Positions 28,642-35,568 of a DNA stretch of 35,568 nucleotides are shown here, piece after piece. This DNA comes from JAGOPB01 sp964606295 (GTDB taxonomy: Bacteria > Patescibacteriota > Minisyncoccia > Phycocordibacterales > UBA9973). A program made the translations under genes and the position numbers. A model generated the notes under the pieces. It was not told where the DNA came from and searched no databases. It worked only from the letters and a program-made list of their open reading frames with translations. Where the stretch lies: contig CAZSFR010000005.1 of assembly GCA_964606295.1 (NCBI GenBank), positions 1-35,568 of the forward strand, written 5' to 3'. How positions within the stretch are numbered: the stretch's first letter is position 1; every line of letters starts with the position of its first letter.

Positions 28642-31107
28642 ATGCCGAAAGAAAATAAAAATGAAAAAAAAGAAGCGATTGCTCCTCATCAGAATGTGAT
28701 TTCACGAGACATCGTAAGCGAAATGAAAGAATCCTACATTTCCTACGCGATGTCTGTTATTACTGCTCGTGCACTGCCAGACGTCCGTGATGGACTCAAG
28801 CCTGTGCATCGACGCATCCTTTTCGCAATGCATGAGATGGGACTAACGGCCAGCGCCAAAACTCGAAAAAGTGCGACGGTCGTTGGAGAAGTGCTCGGTA
28901 AGTATCACCCGCACGGCGACGCAGCCGTGTATGACTCGATGGTTGGTATGGCACAAGATTTTTCACTTCGCTATCCACTTATTATCGGACAAGGAAACTT
29001 CGGATCAATCGACGGAGATTCTCCGGCTGCCCACAGATATACTGAGGCAAAAATGTCCAAATTCGCATCGGAGCTTCTTCGGGACATCGAAAGAGAAACT
29101 GTCGATTTGCGTCCCAACTACGACAACACTCGCAAAGAACCTGTCGTGTTGCCATCTTCTGTCCCAAACCTTCTTTTGAATGGCACGCTTGGTATCGCTG
29201 TTGGTATGGCGACAAATATTGCGCCACACAATCTTGGAGAGGTTATTGACGCAACACTTCATTTGATTAAGGAAGGAGATGCAACAACAGACGACTTGAT
29301 GCAACATATTCATGGTCCAGATTTTCCGACTGGTGGAGTTGTCTTCGGTACGAAGGATATGGCACATGCTTACGCAACAGGCCGAGGTGGCGTTGTTGTC
29401 CGCGGTGAAGCAGAAATTGTCGAGCAAAAGGCTGGTATTTCTCAAATCATCATCACCTCAATACCATATCGCGTAAACAAAGCTGACCTCATTACATCAA
29501 TAGCGACGTTGGTGCAAGAAAAGAAGTTGGAAGGTATCAAAGGGCTTCGTGATGAATCCGCAAAAGATATCCGTATTGCCATTGATCTAAAAAACGGAGC
29601 GCATCCACAAAAGGTTTTGAATTATATTTATCGACACACAACTCTGGAGCAAGCATTCCATTTCAACATGGTTGCTCTCGTTGATGGTGTTCCCCAGACA
29701 CTCTCACTCAAATCAATACTCGAAGAATTCATCGCGCACCGACTCGTCGTCGTCAGGCGCAGGGCAGAGTTTGATCTTCGCAAAGCTGAAGAGCGCGAAC
29801 ATATTTTGCTCGGACTCAAAAAGGCACTCGACCATATCGACAAAGTTATTTCGCTTATTCGTGGATCAAAAGACGGCGCAACTGCCAAACTAAATTTGAT
29901 GAAAGAATTCAAGTTCTCTGATCTTCAGGCGTCTGCTATTTTGGAAATGAGACTTCAGAAGCTTGCAGGATTGGAGCGAAAGGCTGTTGAAAACGAACTC
30001 AAAGAAAAGCAAGATGCGATTTCAGGTCTCAAATCTCTCCTCTCAAGTGAAAAAAAAATACTTGGCGTCATTTCAGACGAACTCGTCGCCGTCAAAGCAA
30101 CATACGGTGACGAGCGCAGAACACGTGTTGTCAAAGGTGGAGTAAAAGCTCTTTCTGACGAAGATTTGATTCCGGAAAAGGAATCCATGCTCGTCTTTAC
30201 CGCTGGTGGCTATGTGAAGCGAACAGATCCAGATGAATACAAAAGCCAAAAAAGGGGAGGCATCGGAGTCATAGACCTGGAAACAAAAGAAGAAGATTTC
30301 GTAACCCAACTCGTGGCAGGCAGTACGCATAGTGACGTATTGTTCTTTACCAACCTCGGACGATGCTATCAAATAAAAATGTACGATATCCCGGAAGGCA
30401 AACGAGCAACGAAAGGCAAATCTATCATGAACTTCCTTTCGCTTGGTGATGGTGAAAGGGTGACATCAATTCTTCCTATGCCAAAAGAACTCAAGAAGGA
30501 AAGTCTCGGTCTCATGCTTATGACAAAACAAGGCACTGCAAAGAAGATGTCTGCAGAGAGTTTCAAGGACGTACGACGTAGCGGAATTATTGCTGTCAAA
30601 CTTCCCAAGGGAGACGAACTCGTTGCTGCACTTTTCACACAAGCAACAGACGAAATAATTTTTGCGACATCAAACGGTCAGTCGATGCGCACAAAAGAAT
30701 CAGATTTCCGTGAGATGGGACGCTCGGCGGGAGGAGTGAGAGGCATCAAATTATCAAAAGGTGATTTCGTGATCGGCGTGGACGTCGTCAGAGCAAACGA
30801 TAAGAAAGCAGAGTTTTTGGTGTTGGGAGAAAATGGTGTCGGTAAAAAGACTGAACTCGGCGAATACAAAACTCAAAATCGTGGTGGCTCTGGTATCAAG
30901 ACTGCAAAGGTTACAAGTAAAACCGGCAAGCTCATTGTTGCAAAGGTTCTCCGTGGTGATGAAAGTGAACTGATTGCTATGTCAAAAAAAGGGCAAGTGA
31001 TTCGCGTGCCAGCAGAGAGCATACCGTCTTTGGGACGCGATACGCAAGGCGTCAGCATTATGAAACTCCGTGCAGGTGATTCGATTGCATCCGTGGCACT
31101 AATATAG
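28642..31107 (+). CDS. gyrA: DNA gyrase subunit A
   Basis: 821-aa type IIA topoisomerase subunit that breaks and rejoins DNA. Landmarks are SYISYAMSVITARALPDVRD (31-50), the quinolone region YHPHGDAAVYD (88-98) and the catalytic Tyr133 in AAHRYTEAKM. The GyrA box QKRGGIG at 536-542, in the first blade of the C-terminal beta-pinwheel, marks it as gyrase, not topoisomerase IV. The residue equivalent to E. coli Ser83 is Ala94; Asp87 is kept (Asp98). Full length, with a C-terminal pinwheel of repeated G-(I/V)-xxxK units. gyrB is not in the window. Confidence 0.97.
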   Translation: MPKENKNEKKEAIAPHQNVISRDIVSEMKESYISYAMSVITARALPDVRDGLKPVHRRILFAMHEMGLTASAKTRKSATVVGEVLGKYHPHGDAAVYDSMVGMAQDFSLRYPLIIGQGNFGSIDGDSPAAHRYTEAKMSKFASELLRDIERETVDLRPNYDNTRKEPVVLPSSVPNLLLNGTLGIAVGMATNIAPHNLGEVIDATLHLIKEGDATTDDLMQHIHGPDFPTGGVVFGTKDMAHAYATGRGGVVVRGEAEIVEQKAGISQIIITSIPYRVNKADLITSIATLVQEKKLEGIKGLRDESAKDIRIAIDLKNGAHPQKVLNYIYRHTTLEQAFHFNMVALVDGVPQTLSLKSILEEFIAHRLVVVRRRAEFDLRKAEEREHILLGLKKALDHIDKVISLIRGSKDGATAKLNLMKEFKFSDLQASAILEMRLQKLAGLERKAVENELKEKQDAISGLKSLLSSEKKILGVISDELVAVKATYGDERRTRVVKGGVKALSDEDLIPEKESMLVFTAGGYVKRTDPDEYKSQKRGGIGVIDLETKEEDFVTQLVAGSTHSDVLFFTNLGRCYQIKMYDIPEGKRATKGKSIMNFLSLGDGERVTSILPMPKELKKESLGLMLMTKQGTAKKMSAESFKDVRRSGIIAVKLPKGDELVAALFTQATDEIIFATSNGQSMRTKESDFREMGRSAGGVRGIKLSKGDFVIGVDVVRANDKKAEFLVLGENGVGKKTELGEYKTQNRGGSGIKTAKVTSKTGKLIVAKVLRGDESELIAMSKKGQVIRVPAESIPSLGRDTQGVSIMKLRAGDSIASVALI

Positions 31108-31108
31108 A

Positions 31109-31127
31109 TGTAAGCTTAAAGCTTACA
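31109..31127. repeat. 19-bp palindrome after gyrA
   Basis: TGTAAGCTT-A-AAGCTTACA just after the gyrA stop. It can form a 7-bp hairpin, but no T-run follows, so termination is uncertain. Confidence 0.5.
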
Positions 31128-31184
31128 GGTGACAACTGAAATAATTCACATTTTACTTTTATCTTTTAACTTTAAACCAATGCA

Positions 31185-31718
31185 ATGTTTTTAAACCCCG
31201 AAAAAATAATAGGAAAGCTCGAACTTCGCGAAGGTCATTATGTCGCTGATTTCGGTGCGGGTACGGGCGTCTTCAGTATACTTTCTGCAAAAAGAGTTGG
31301 TCCGACAGGACGTGTCTACGCGATAGAGGTGCACCGTGAACAAGTTTCTAGCATCAAAAAGGCGTTTGAAAAGGAAGGGCTAGATAAAACAACAGAAGTG
31401 ATATGGGCGGATTTTGAAAAATTGTTAGGTACCAAATTAAAAGATGAGGTGATCGACCGCGCTATTCTTGCCAACACTTTCTTTTTGCTACCTGATAAAA
31501 AGGGCGCACTCATGGAAATCAAAAGAGTAATGAAGCCCGGAGCAAAAATACTTTTTATTGACTGGAAGGATTCATACGACAACCTTGGTCCGATTCCTGA
31601 TATGGTGGTGGCACCTGAGACAGCGCGCGAACTCTTAGAAAAGAACAGCTTCCGCTTTGTCGAAGATGTCGCAGATGCAGGAGAGCACCATTATGGTATG
31701 ATATTTGAGCGTATATGA
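31185..31718 (+). CDS. Class I SAM-dependent methyltransferase
   Basis: 177-aa Rossmann-fold methyltransferase. Motif I VADFGAGTGVF is at 20-30, motif II VYAIEVHREQV near 44-54, acidic loop WADFEKL near 74-80, motif IV AILANTFFLL, and the post-motif MKPGAKILFIDWK. The pattern resembles UbiE/arsenite-type small methyltransferases. Substrate unknown. Its stop overlaps the start of the solute-binding protein gene (ATGA), so the two are translationally coupled, which is an odd pairing. Confidence 0.88.
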   Translation: MFLNPEKIIGKLELREGHYVADFGAGTGVFSILSAKRVGPTGRVYAIEVHREQVSSIKKAFEKEGLDKTTEVIWADFEKLLGTKLKDEVIDRAILANTFFLLPDKKGALMEIKRVMKPGAKILFIDWKDSYDNLGPIPDMVVAPETARELLEKNSFRFVEDVADAGEHHYGMIFERI

Positions 31719-33025
31719 AAATGAAAAATTTCCAAATCATACTTCTTGTCGCTTTCGGTGCCGCAGTACTTGTGGCTGTGCTCATCTTTTCTGGTGCTAT
31801 CAAAACAGGAGAGAAATCAGCAAACATGGGAGCAAGTGGCAAAGTGACAATGTGGGGGACTCTTCCTACAAAAACATTTTCAACACTTCTTGCAGATTTT
31901 AATGAGACAAATGCTGACTATCAAGTATCATACGTCGAAAAGTCCTCAGCGACGTTTGATCAGGATCTCACTGATGCGCTCGCCTCGGGCAAAGGTCCAG
32001 ACATGTTCCTGTTGCCAGATGAGCTTCTTTGGAAATATCGAAATCGTATCAACCTTTATCCTTTCACGAGTTATCCTGAGCGTTCATTCCGCGACACATT
32101 CACGAACGGTAGTTCAATTTTCCTCAATTCAAATGGAATTATGGCTCTTCCTCTCGTCGTCGATCCTATCGTGATGTATTACAACCGAGACATGTTTGAA
32201 AAGGCATTTCTCGCTACTCCTCCAACAGATTGGAATCAGGTGTACGCGATTTCAAAATCGCTCACCCAAAAGGACAGTAATTCACTTATTGCAGAGAGTG
32301 GTGTTGCATTGGGTACGTGGGACAATATCAAAAATGTTAAAGATATTTTTTCAATGCTACTTTTGCAAGGAGGTACGTCTATAACGCAAATCAACGGTGC
32401 ACTCTTGGAGGGAACTCTTGACGATCCGGTATCGGGCACCAAGACTATCCCTGCTCAGTCTGTCATCGCATTTTATAGCGAGTTCGCAAATCCTGTTTCA
32501 GAATACTATTCATGGAATCGCGCACGGCCCAACTCTTTTGATGCATTCATTGCAGGCGATTTGGCAATATATTTTGGCACTGCGAGCGAGTTGCCTGCTA
32601 TACGTGCCAAAAATCCAAATCTGGATTTCGATGTTGCGTTGGTGCCTCAGATAAAGGATGCAAGCACGAAAGCCACATCAGCCAATTTCCACGTTATCTC
32701 ACTTTCCAAATTTTCTACCAATCCGACAACAGCATATGTGGTTGCCACACAGATGACAGGCAAAGATTTCCTTACCAAATTCCATGAGGCAAATACGAAC
32801 TATTCTCCTGTTCGAAAAGACCTTCTCAGTGTGAAGCCGGCAGATCCGTATCAAGTCGTTTTCTACAATAGTGCACTTATCGGCAAGACATGGCTTGATC
32901 CAGATCCACTGAAATCGAGTGTCATACTGAAGGGAATGATAGAGAATTATACATCTGGAGCAATGGACATATATTCGTCTATCAAAGATGCATCTGATAA
33001 ACTTTCTATATTAGGAGCAAAATAA
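31715..33025 (+). CDS. Membrane-anchored family 1 extracellular solute-binding protein
   Basis: 436-aa type-I periplasmic-binding-fold protein. Residues about 6-28 form a transmembrane anchor with no lipobox Cys, so it is held by a helix and not by lipid. The mature part has family-1 (sugar/oligosaccharide type) features: KVTMWGTLP, LADFNETNADYQV, the SGKGPDMFLLPDE hinge segment, LPLVVDPIVMYYNRDMFEKA and FIAGDLAIYFG. No ABC permease or ATPase lies nearby, so it is an orphan. The gene is followed by five pilin-like genes. A surface receptor role coupled to that cluster is inference. Confidence 0.9.
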   Translation: MKMKNFQIILLVAFGAAVLVAVLIFSGAIKTGEKSANMGASGKVTMWGTLPTKTFSTLLADFNETNADYQVSYVEKSSATFDQDLTDALASGKGPDMFLLPDELLWKYRNRINLYPFTSYPERSFRDTFTNGSSIFLNSNGIMALPLVVDPIVMYYNRDMFEKAFLATPPTDWNQVYAISKSLTQKDSNSLIAESGVALGTWDNIKNVKDIFSMLLLQGGTSITQINGALLEGTLDDPVSGTKTIPAQSVIAFYSEFANPVSEYYSWNRARPNSFDAFIAGDLAIYFGTASELPAIRAKNPNLDFDVALVPQIKDASTKATSANFHVISLSKFSTNPTTAYVVATQMTGKDFLTKFHEANTNYSPVRKDLLSVKPADPYQVVFYNSALIGKTWLDPDPLKSSVILKGMIENYTSGAMDIYSSIKDASDKLSILGAK

Positions 33026-33031
33026 AAAGTG

Positions 33032-33037
33032 TATAAT
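33032..33037 (+). promoter_or_regulatory. -10 box of pilin-like gene 1
   Basis: Perfect TATAAT ending 8 bases before the ATG at 33046. Confidence 0.6.
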
Positions 33038-33045
33038 ATCATAGT

Positions 33046-33567
33046 ATGAAAAAACTCAGCATTGCAATACTTTTCATCTCGATACTCTTTGGGGGAATGA
33101 TGGTGTCTGTGCCGTTGCAAACTCACGCAGAAGGCTTGGTGCCATGTGGTGGGTATTTGCATGACGCAGAAGGTAAATTGATATCTGAGGAACCTGTCTG
33201 TACGTTTGGTTACGTCATTCTCCTTGCTCAAAACATCATCGAGTTTCTTATTTTCAAGCTTGCAGCGCCTCTCGCCGCTCTCGTCATCGCGTGGGCAGGA
33301 TTTCTCTATCTGACATCAGCATCGAGTCCTGCTCAGAGAGAAAAAGCAAAGAAGATTTTAAAGAATGTAGTTATTGGATTCATCCTTGCTCTCGCCGCAT
33401 GGCTCATCGTCAAAACACTGCTCTCGAGTTTAGGTGTCGAAAGCGATTACTTGGCTGATCCACCGACAGCGAAAGCGATTGATCCGGCAGTAGAGCTTGG
33501 CGATGCGCAGAGCGCGTTCCACAAGAACTTCGCCAAGTCTTACTACCAGATTGAGCATATTGCGTAA
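33046..33567 (+). CDS. TrbC/VirB2-like pilin-type protein 1
   Basis: 173-aa exported membrane protein. A signal peptide ends near QTHA-EG (residue 28). Two hydrophobic helices (about 62-92 and 108-128) are joined by the short polar loop SASSPAQREKAKKILKN, the layout of TrbC/VirB2-type conjugation pilins. A hydrophilic C-terminal tail of about 40 residues (ending IEHIA) is longer than in the neighbours, and two Cys lie before TM1. It is the first of five related genes. Related proteins are common in CPR genomes, but whether they build a pilus there is not established. Confidence 0.8.
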   Translation: MKKLSIAILFISILFGGMMVSVPLQTHAEGLVPCGGYLHDAEGKLISEEPVCTFGYVILLAQNIIEFLIFKLAAPLAALVIAWAGFLYLTSASSPAQREKAKKILKNVVIGFILALAAWLIVKTLLSSLGVESDYLADPPTAKAIDPAVELGDAQSAFHKNFAKSYYQIEHIA

Positions 33568-33573
33568 TTAGAA

Positions 33574-33579
33574 TATAAT
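33574..33579 (+). promoter_or_regulatory. -10 box of pilin-like gene 2
   Basis: Perfect TATAAT 13 bases before the ATG at 33593. Confidence 0.55.
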
Positions 33580-33592
33580 CAAAAGACCTTTT

Positions 33593-34126
33593 ATGAACAT
33601 AAATATAAAATTCTTCTCATTACTACTTGTCCTCATCGCTGGATTTTCTGCATCACCAGCATTTGCTGGGGAGTGTAATGATACCAAGGACAATGACGGT
33701 GACGCAAAGATAGATTATCCAGCTGATACAAACTGTGCAAGCGCTGACGGTGCCTCTGAAAGCGCTACAGGGTATACGACTCCACCAGGCAGTGATGATG
33801 GCGCTGTTGATCTCGGTTTCAAGCTCGACAATCCACTCAACAGCGAGGTGGATACATTGCCAGAATTTTTGAATGAAATCATACATATATTTCTTGTCTT
33901 CGGTGTGCCCATCGTTGCGCTCGCTATCATCTATTGTGGGTTCCTGTTCGTTATTGCTCGAGGAAATTCAGAAAAGCTCACTGAAGCGAAAAAGGCGCTC
34001 GGCTACACGCTCCTCGGCGCAGCCATACTGCTCGGCGCGTTCGTCATATCCAACCTTATCCAAGGTACAGTGGACAACATTCAGGATGCTACAGTTATGA
34101 GAGATACATTTTTGAAATATTTTTAA
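33593..34126 (+). CDS. TrbC/VirB2-like pilin-type protein 2 with Ca-binding-like insert
   Basis: 177-aa protein with a signal peptide (cleavage near AFA-GE, residue 26). An extracytoplasmic segment CNDTKDNDGDAKIDYPADTN (28-47) follows, whose Asp/Asn repeats resemble calcium-binding DxDxDG loops and the CxDxxDNDxDGxxDYPxDxGC motif of secreted bacterial proteins. Two helices (about 92-118 and 134-158) surround ARGNSEKLTEAKKALG, the conserved inter-helix loop of this array. It is the only copy with the acidic insert, so it may be a tip or adhesive subunit (inference). Confidence 0.8.
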   Translation: MNINIKFFSLLLVLIAGFSASPAFAGECNDTKDNDGDAKIDYPADTNCASADGASESATGYTTPPGSDDGAVDLGFKLDNPLNSEVDTLPEFLNEIIHIFLVFGVPIVALAIIYCGFLFVIARGNSEKLTEAKKALGYTLLGAAILLGAFVISNLIQGTVDNIQDATVMRDTFLKYF

Positions 34127-34145
34127 TCATAAGACAAAATCACAT

Positions 34146-34526
34146 ATGAAAAACAAACTCATCCGTCTATCCAAATATATTTTTGCCTTAGCATTCCTTC
34201 CGATACCGACATTTGCAGCCCCTTGCTCATCGGCAACAATCACCGACTTCCAAGCATTTGTAAGTTATGCTATTTGTTTGCTCAACTCGCTTGTTCCGCT
34301 TGCATTTGCGATCGCAGTAGTCCTTTTCGTATACGGTGTATTGAAATATATTGCCAAGGCTGATGATGAAGAAGCACGCAAGAAGGGGAGAGATTTTATG
34401 ATATGGAGTCTTGTCGCGATATTCGTCATGGTTTCGATATGGGGCTTCGTCAAGCTTCTCCAGAATACGTTCAAGCTCGATAATTCTAGTCCGATAGTTA
34501 TTCCAGATGCCCCCACGTACCCATAG
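34146..34526 (+). CDS. TrbC/VirB2-like pilin-type protein 3
   Basis: 126-aa protein with a signal peptide ending near TFA-AP (residue 25), two helices (about 42-68 and 83-105) and the loop AKADDEEARKKGRDFMIW. The second helix IWSLVAIFVMVSIWGFVKLL is close to that of copy 4, so 3 and 4 are the most alike. A short Pro-rich tail ends PDAPTYP. It starts 19 bases after copy 2 without an obvious own promoter, so it is probably co-transcribed. Confidence 0.82.
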   Translation: MKNKLIRLSKYIFALAFLPIPTFAAPCSSATITDFQAFVSYAICLLNSLVPLAFAIAVVLFVYGVLKYIAKADDEEARKKGRDFMIWSLVAIFVMVSIWGFVKLLQNTFKLDNSSPIVIPDAPTYP

Positions 34527-34592
34527 CATTGTTTGGAAACTCGGAGTTATCAACACCTACCCTTCTCTTGCGCTTTACAGAGAAAAACATGA

Positions 34593-34598
34593 TATAAT
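34593..34598 (+). promoter_or_regulatory. -10 box of pilin-like gene 4
   Basis: Perfect TATAAT about 110 bases before the ATG at 34708; the pairing of -35 elements is poor. It gives a leader with two hairpins. Confidence 0.5.
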
Positions 34599-34649
34599 AT
34601 AGGGAATTGAATATTATTAGGTCGCTTTAATTAATACTAATTCCGCCAT

Positions 34650-34692
34650 GGCGCTTGTACGCCTTTGGAGGAGAACTCAGCCAGAGGCTGAG
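34650..34692 (+). promoter_or_regulatory. Two leader hairpins flanking a GGAGGAG before pilin-like gene 4
   Basis: GGCG-CTTGTA-CGCC (34650-34663) and CTCAGCC-AGA-GGCTGAG (34676-34692), with the purine tract GGAGGAG (34667-34673) between them. The second hairpin would bring this Shine-Dalgarno-like tract nearer to the ATG at 34708. Confidence 0.45.
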
Positions 34693-34707
34693 AAAATAGA
34701 ATTTTGT

Positions 34708-35073
34708 ATGAAAAAATATTTTTACGCATTTTTGGCCGGTGTCTTGATGTTGCCAGCGATGACTTATGCTGAAACAGATTTCTTTACAATTATTGATAAG
34801 TTGCAGTCAATTTTGAACCGCATCGTTCCTTTTTTGATCGCAGTCATGGTCGTCCTTTTCGTCTGGGGAGTTGTGCAGTATTCGACTGCCGCAGATGAAG
34901 AAAAGCAGGAGAAGGCGCGCAAGTTCATCATCAGCTCTCTCATAGGACTCTTCATTGTCGTTTCATTCTGGGGACTTATCAAGCTTCTCGATAAAACTCT
35001 CGGTCTCGATGCAAATGATACAACAGAACTTGTTTTCCCTTGTGTTGAAGCGGGTACCGTTATTTGTCCATAA
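34708..35073 (+). CDS. TrbC/VirB2-like pilin-type protein 4
   Basis: 121-aa protein with a clean signal peptide (MKKYFYAFLAGVLMLPAMTYA, cleavage about residue 21), two helices (about 36-60 and 73-95) and the loop TAADEEKQEKARKFIISS. The tail contains two Cys (FPCVEAGTVICP) that could form a disulphide through the nearby Dsb system. The start at 34708 is chosen over the in-frame ATG at 34648 because only the former gives a signal peptide and the upstream 20 codons form hairpins. Confidence 0.83.
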   Translation: MKKYFYAFLAGVLMLPAMTYAETDFFTIIDKLQSILNRIVPFLIAVMVVLFVWGVVQYSTAADEEKQEKARKFIISSLIGLFIVVSFWGLIKLLDKTLGLDANDTTELVFPCVEAGTVICP

Positions 35074-35093
35074 TAGGTTTCTAACAAATAATC

Positions 35094-35354
35094 ATGTTTC
35101 CACGTATCGCCCATGCTGACGCAAGCTCCATAATGCTCGCGATCAACACCCAAATAATCAACCCACTTATCACTGTACTTTTTGCAGTTGCTATCGTTGT
35201 TTTCATGTTTGGCGTGATAGAGTTTCTCGCAAACACTGACAACGAAGAGAAGCGCGATACAGGCAAGAAACACATGATCTGGGGCATTGTCGGACTATTC
35301 ATCATGGCAAGCGCGATCGGAATCATGCATCTTATCATCAATACGATAAGCTAG
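35094..35354 (+). CDS. TrbC/VirB2-like pilin-type protein 5, short N-terminus
   Basis: 86-aa member with two helices (about 24-48 and 62-84) and the loop NTDNEEKRDTGKKHMIWG. Unlike the other four it has no signal-peptide core: it begins MFPRIAHADASS, which looks like the end of a signal peptide (A-H-A cleavage) and the mature start. An in-frame stop lies 4 codons upstream of the ATG, so a longer start is not available. Either the signal is lost or it inserts without one. The last gene of the array, with a terminator 7 bases after its stop. Confidence 0.78.
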   Translation: MFPRIAHADASSIMLAINTQIINPLITVLFAVAIVVFMFGVIEFLANTDNEEKRDTGKKHMIWGIVGLFIMASAIGIMHLIINTIS

Positions 35355-35361
35355 TGAAAAG

Positions 35362-35392
35362 AAAACTCCTCTACGAAAGTAGGGGAGTTTTT
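35362..35392 (+). terminator. Terminator of the pilin-like array
   Basis: AAAACTCCTCTAC / GTAGGGGAGTTTT stem with one G-U pair, a GAAA tetraloop and a T-run. Confidence 0.9.
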
Positions 35393-35400
35393 GTTTGTAA

Positions 35401-35435
35401 ACCACACTACACAGGTCTTGCCTGTGTAGTGTGGT
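35401..35435. repeat. Perfect 15-bp inverted repeat
   Basis: ACCACACTACACAGG / CCTGTGTAGTGTGGT with loop TCTTG, 8 bases after the array terminator. Without a T-run on either side it is not a standard terminator. Confidence 0.8.
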
Positions 35436-35520
35436 CGTGCGGGTAGGTTTCAACTTTTCAGATGTAAGAATTTTGTTTGCTTATCGCAGGAGAACTCCGA
35501 AGTTCTATAAATGTATAAAA

Positions 35521-35561
35521 AAATACCCCGCTCTTTTTCCAATGGCATTGGAGAGCAGGGT
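35521..35561 (-). terminator. Terminator for a minus-strand gene beyond the right edge
   Basis: Long hairpin: TACCC-C-GCTCT / AGAGC-A-GGGTA with an inner CCAATG-G-CATTGG. The T-run is on the minus-strand side (plus-strand A run 35514-35521), so a convergent gene is expected to the right of the window. The 85 bases between this and the inverted repeat hold only a small AGAACT-CCGA-AGTTCT hairpin. Confidence 0.7.
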
Positions 35562-35568
35562 ATAATAA

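Noticed and set aside
28150..28689. 179-codon minus-strand open frame
   Set aside because: It lies antisense to three well-supported genes, is rich in Phe, His, Arg and Ser as expected for a complement frame, and shows no domain pattern.
1..35568. Alternative genetic code with TGA as Gly (as in SR1 or Gracilibacteria)
   Set aside because: Conserved genes end properly, some at TGA in overlaps (15381-15383, 31716-31718), and none contains an in-frame TGA.

Overview
The window is a gene-dense bacterial chromosome segment with no rRNA, tRNA, insertion sequence, phage or CRISPR that I could find. Gene content points to the Candidate Phyla Radiation (Patescibacteria), most likely the parcubacterial side. 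The evidence is many short proteins, a stand-alone riboflavin kinase, an orphan membrane-anchored solute-binding protein beside several TrbC/VirB2-like pilin genes, a SWIB-domain miniprotein, a four-S1-domain RpsA-like protein, and a MutY-like glycosylase without iron-sulphur cysteines. The lineage is inferred from memory of such genomes, not from a search. Conserved genes contain no in-frame TGA, so the standard bacterial code applies.

Layout. 1-3.9 kb: ABC-F ATPase, GIY-YIG protein, a 32-codon acidic mini-gene, a small minus-strand gene, a secreted M23 peptidase, a LapA-like protein. 3.9-9.6 kb: a VTT/DedA membrane protein divergent from a DEAD-box helicase with a long leader, a PIF1-like helicase followed by a probable CorC tail remnant, a secreted Cys-rich protein, SWIB, and a zinc-ribbon protein. 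9.6-13.9 kb: a candidate small RNA, a 19-codon Lys-rich mini-gene, an HI0933-type flavoprotein, a probable transglutaminase-fold protein, a TMEM175-like channel and MutY. 13.9-17.8 kb: a ZIP metal transporter divergent from a Fur-family regulator that leads an overlapping gene string (thioredoxin-like, DsbB, EamA, riboflavin kinase). 17.8-21.6 kb: a second candidate small RNA, a GRDP-like protein with a suspicious in-frame stop, an M1 aminopeptidase and a DUF167 protein. 21.6-25.3 kb, minus strand: a frameshifted small gene, then lepB-hisS-def-fmt (protein export, histidine charging, N-terminal formylation and deformylation). 25.4-31.7 kb: pth, Nudix, rpsA-like (minus) with an attenuator-like leader, then MBL-like, a small membrane protein, gyrA and a methyltransferase. 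31.7-35.4 kb: a solute-binding protein plus five tandem pilin-like membrane proteins, then terminators.

The strongest genome-scale signal is in the spacing of promoters. At least ten genes on the plus strand carry an extended -10 box (TGN-TANNNT) whose last base lies only 6-8 bases before the start codon, most often exactly 6. This predicts leaderless mRNAs as the default here. Against that background the long leaders of the DEAD-box helicase and the S1 protein stand out as likely RNA-level control regions.
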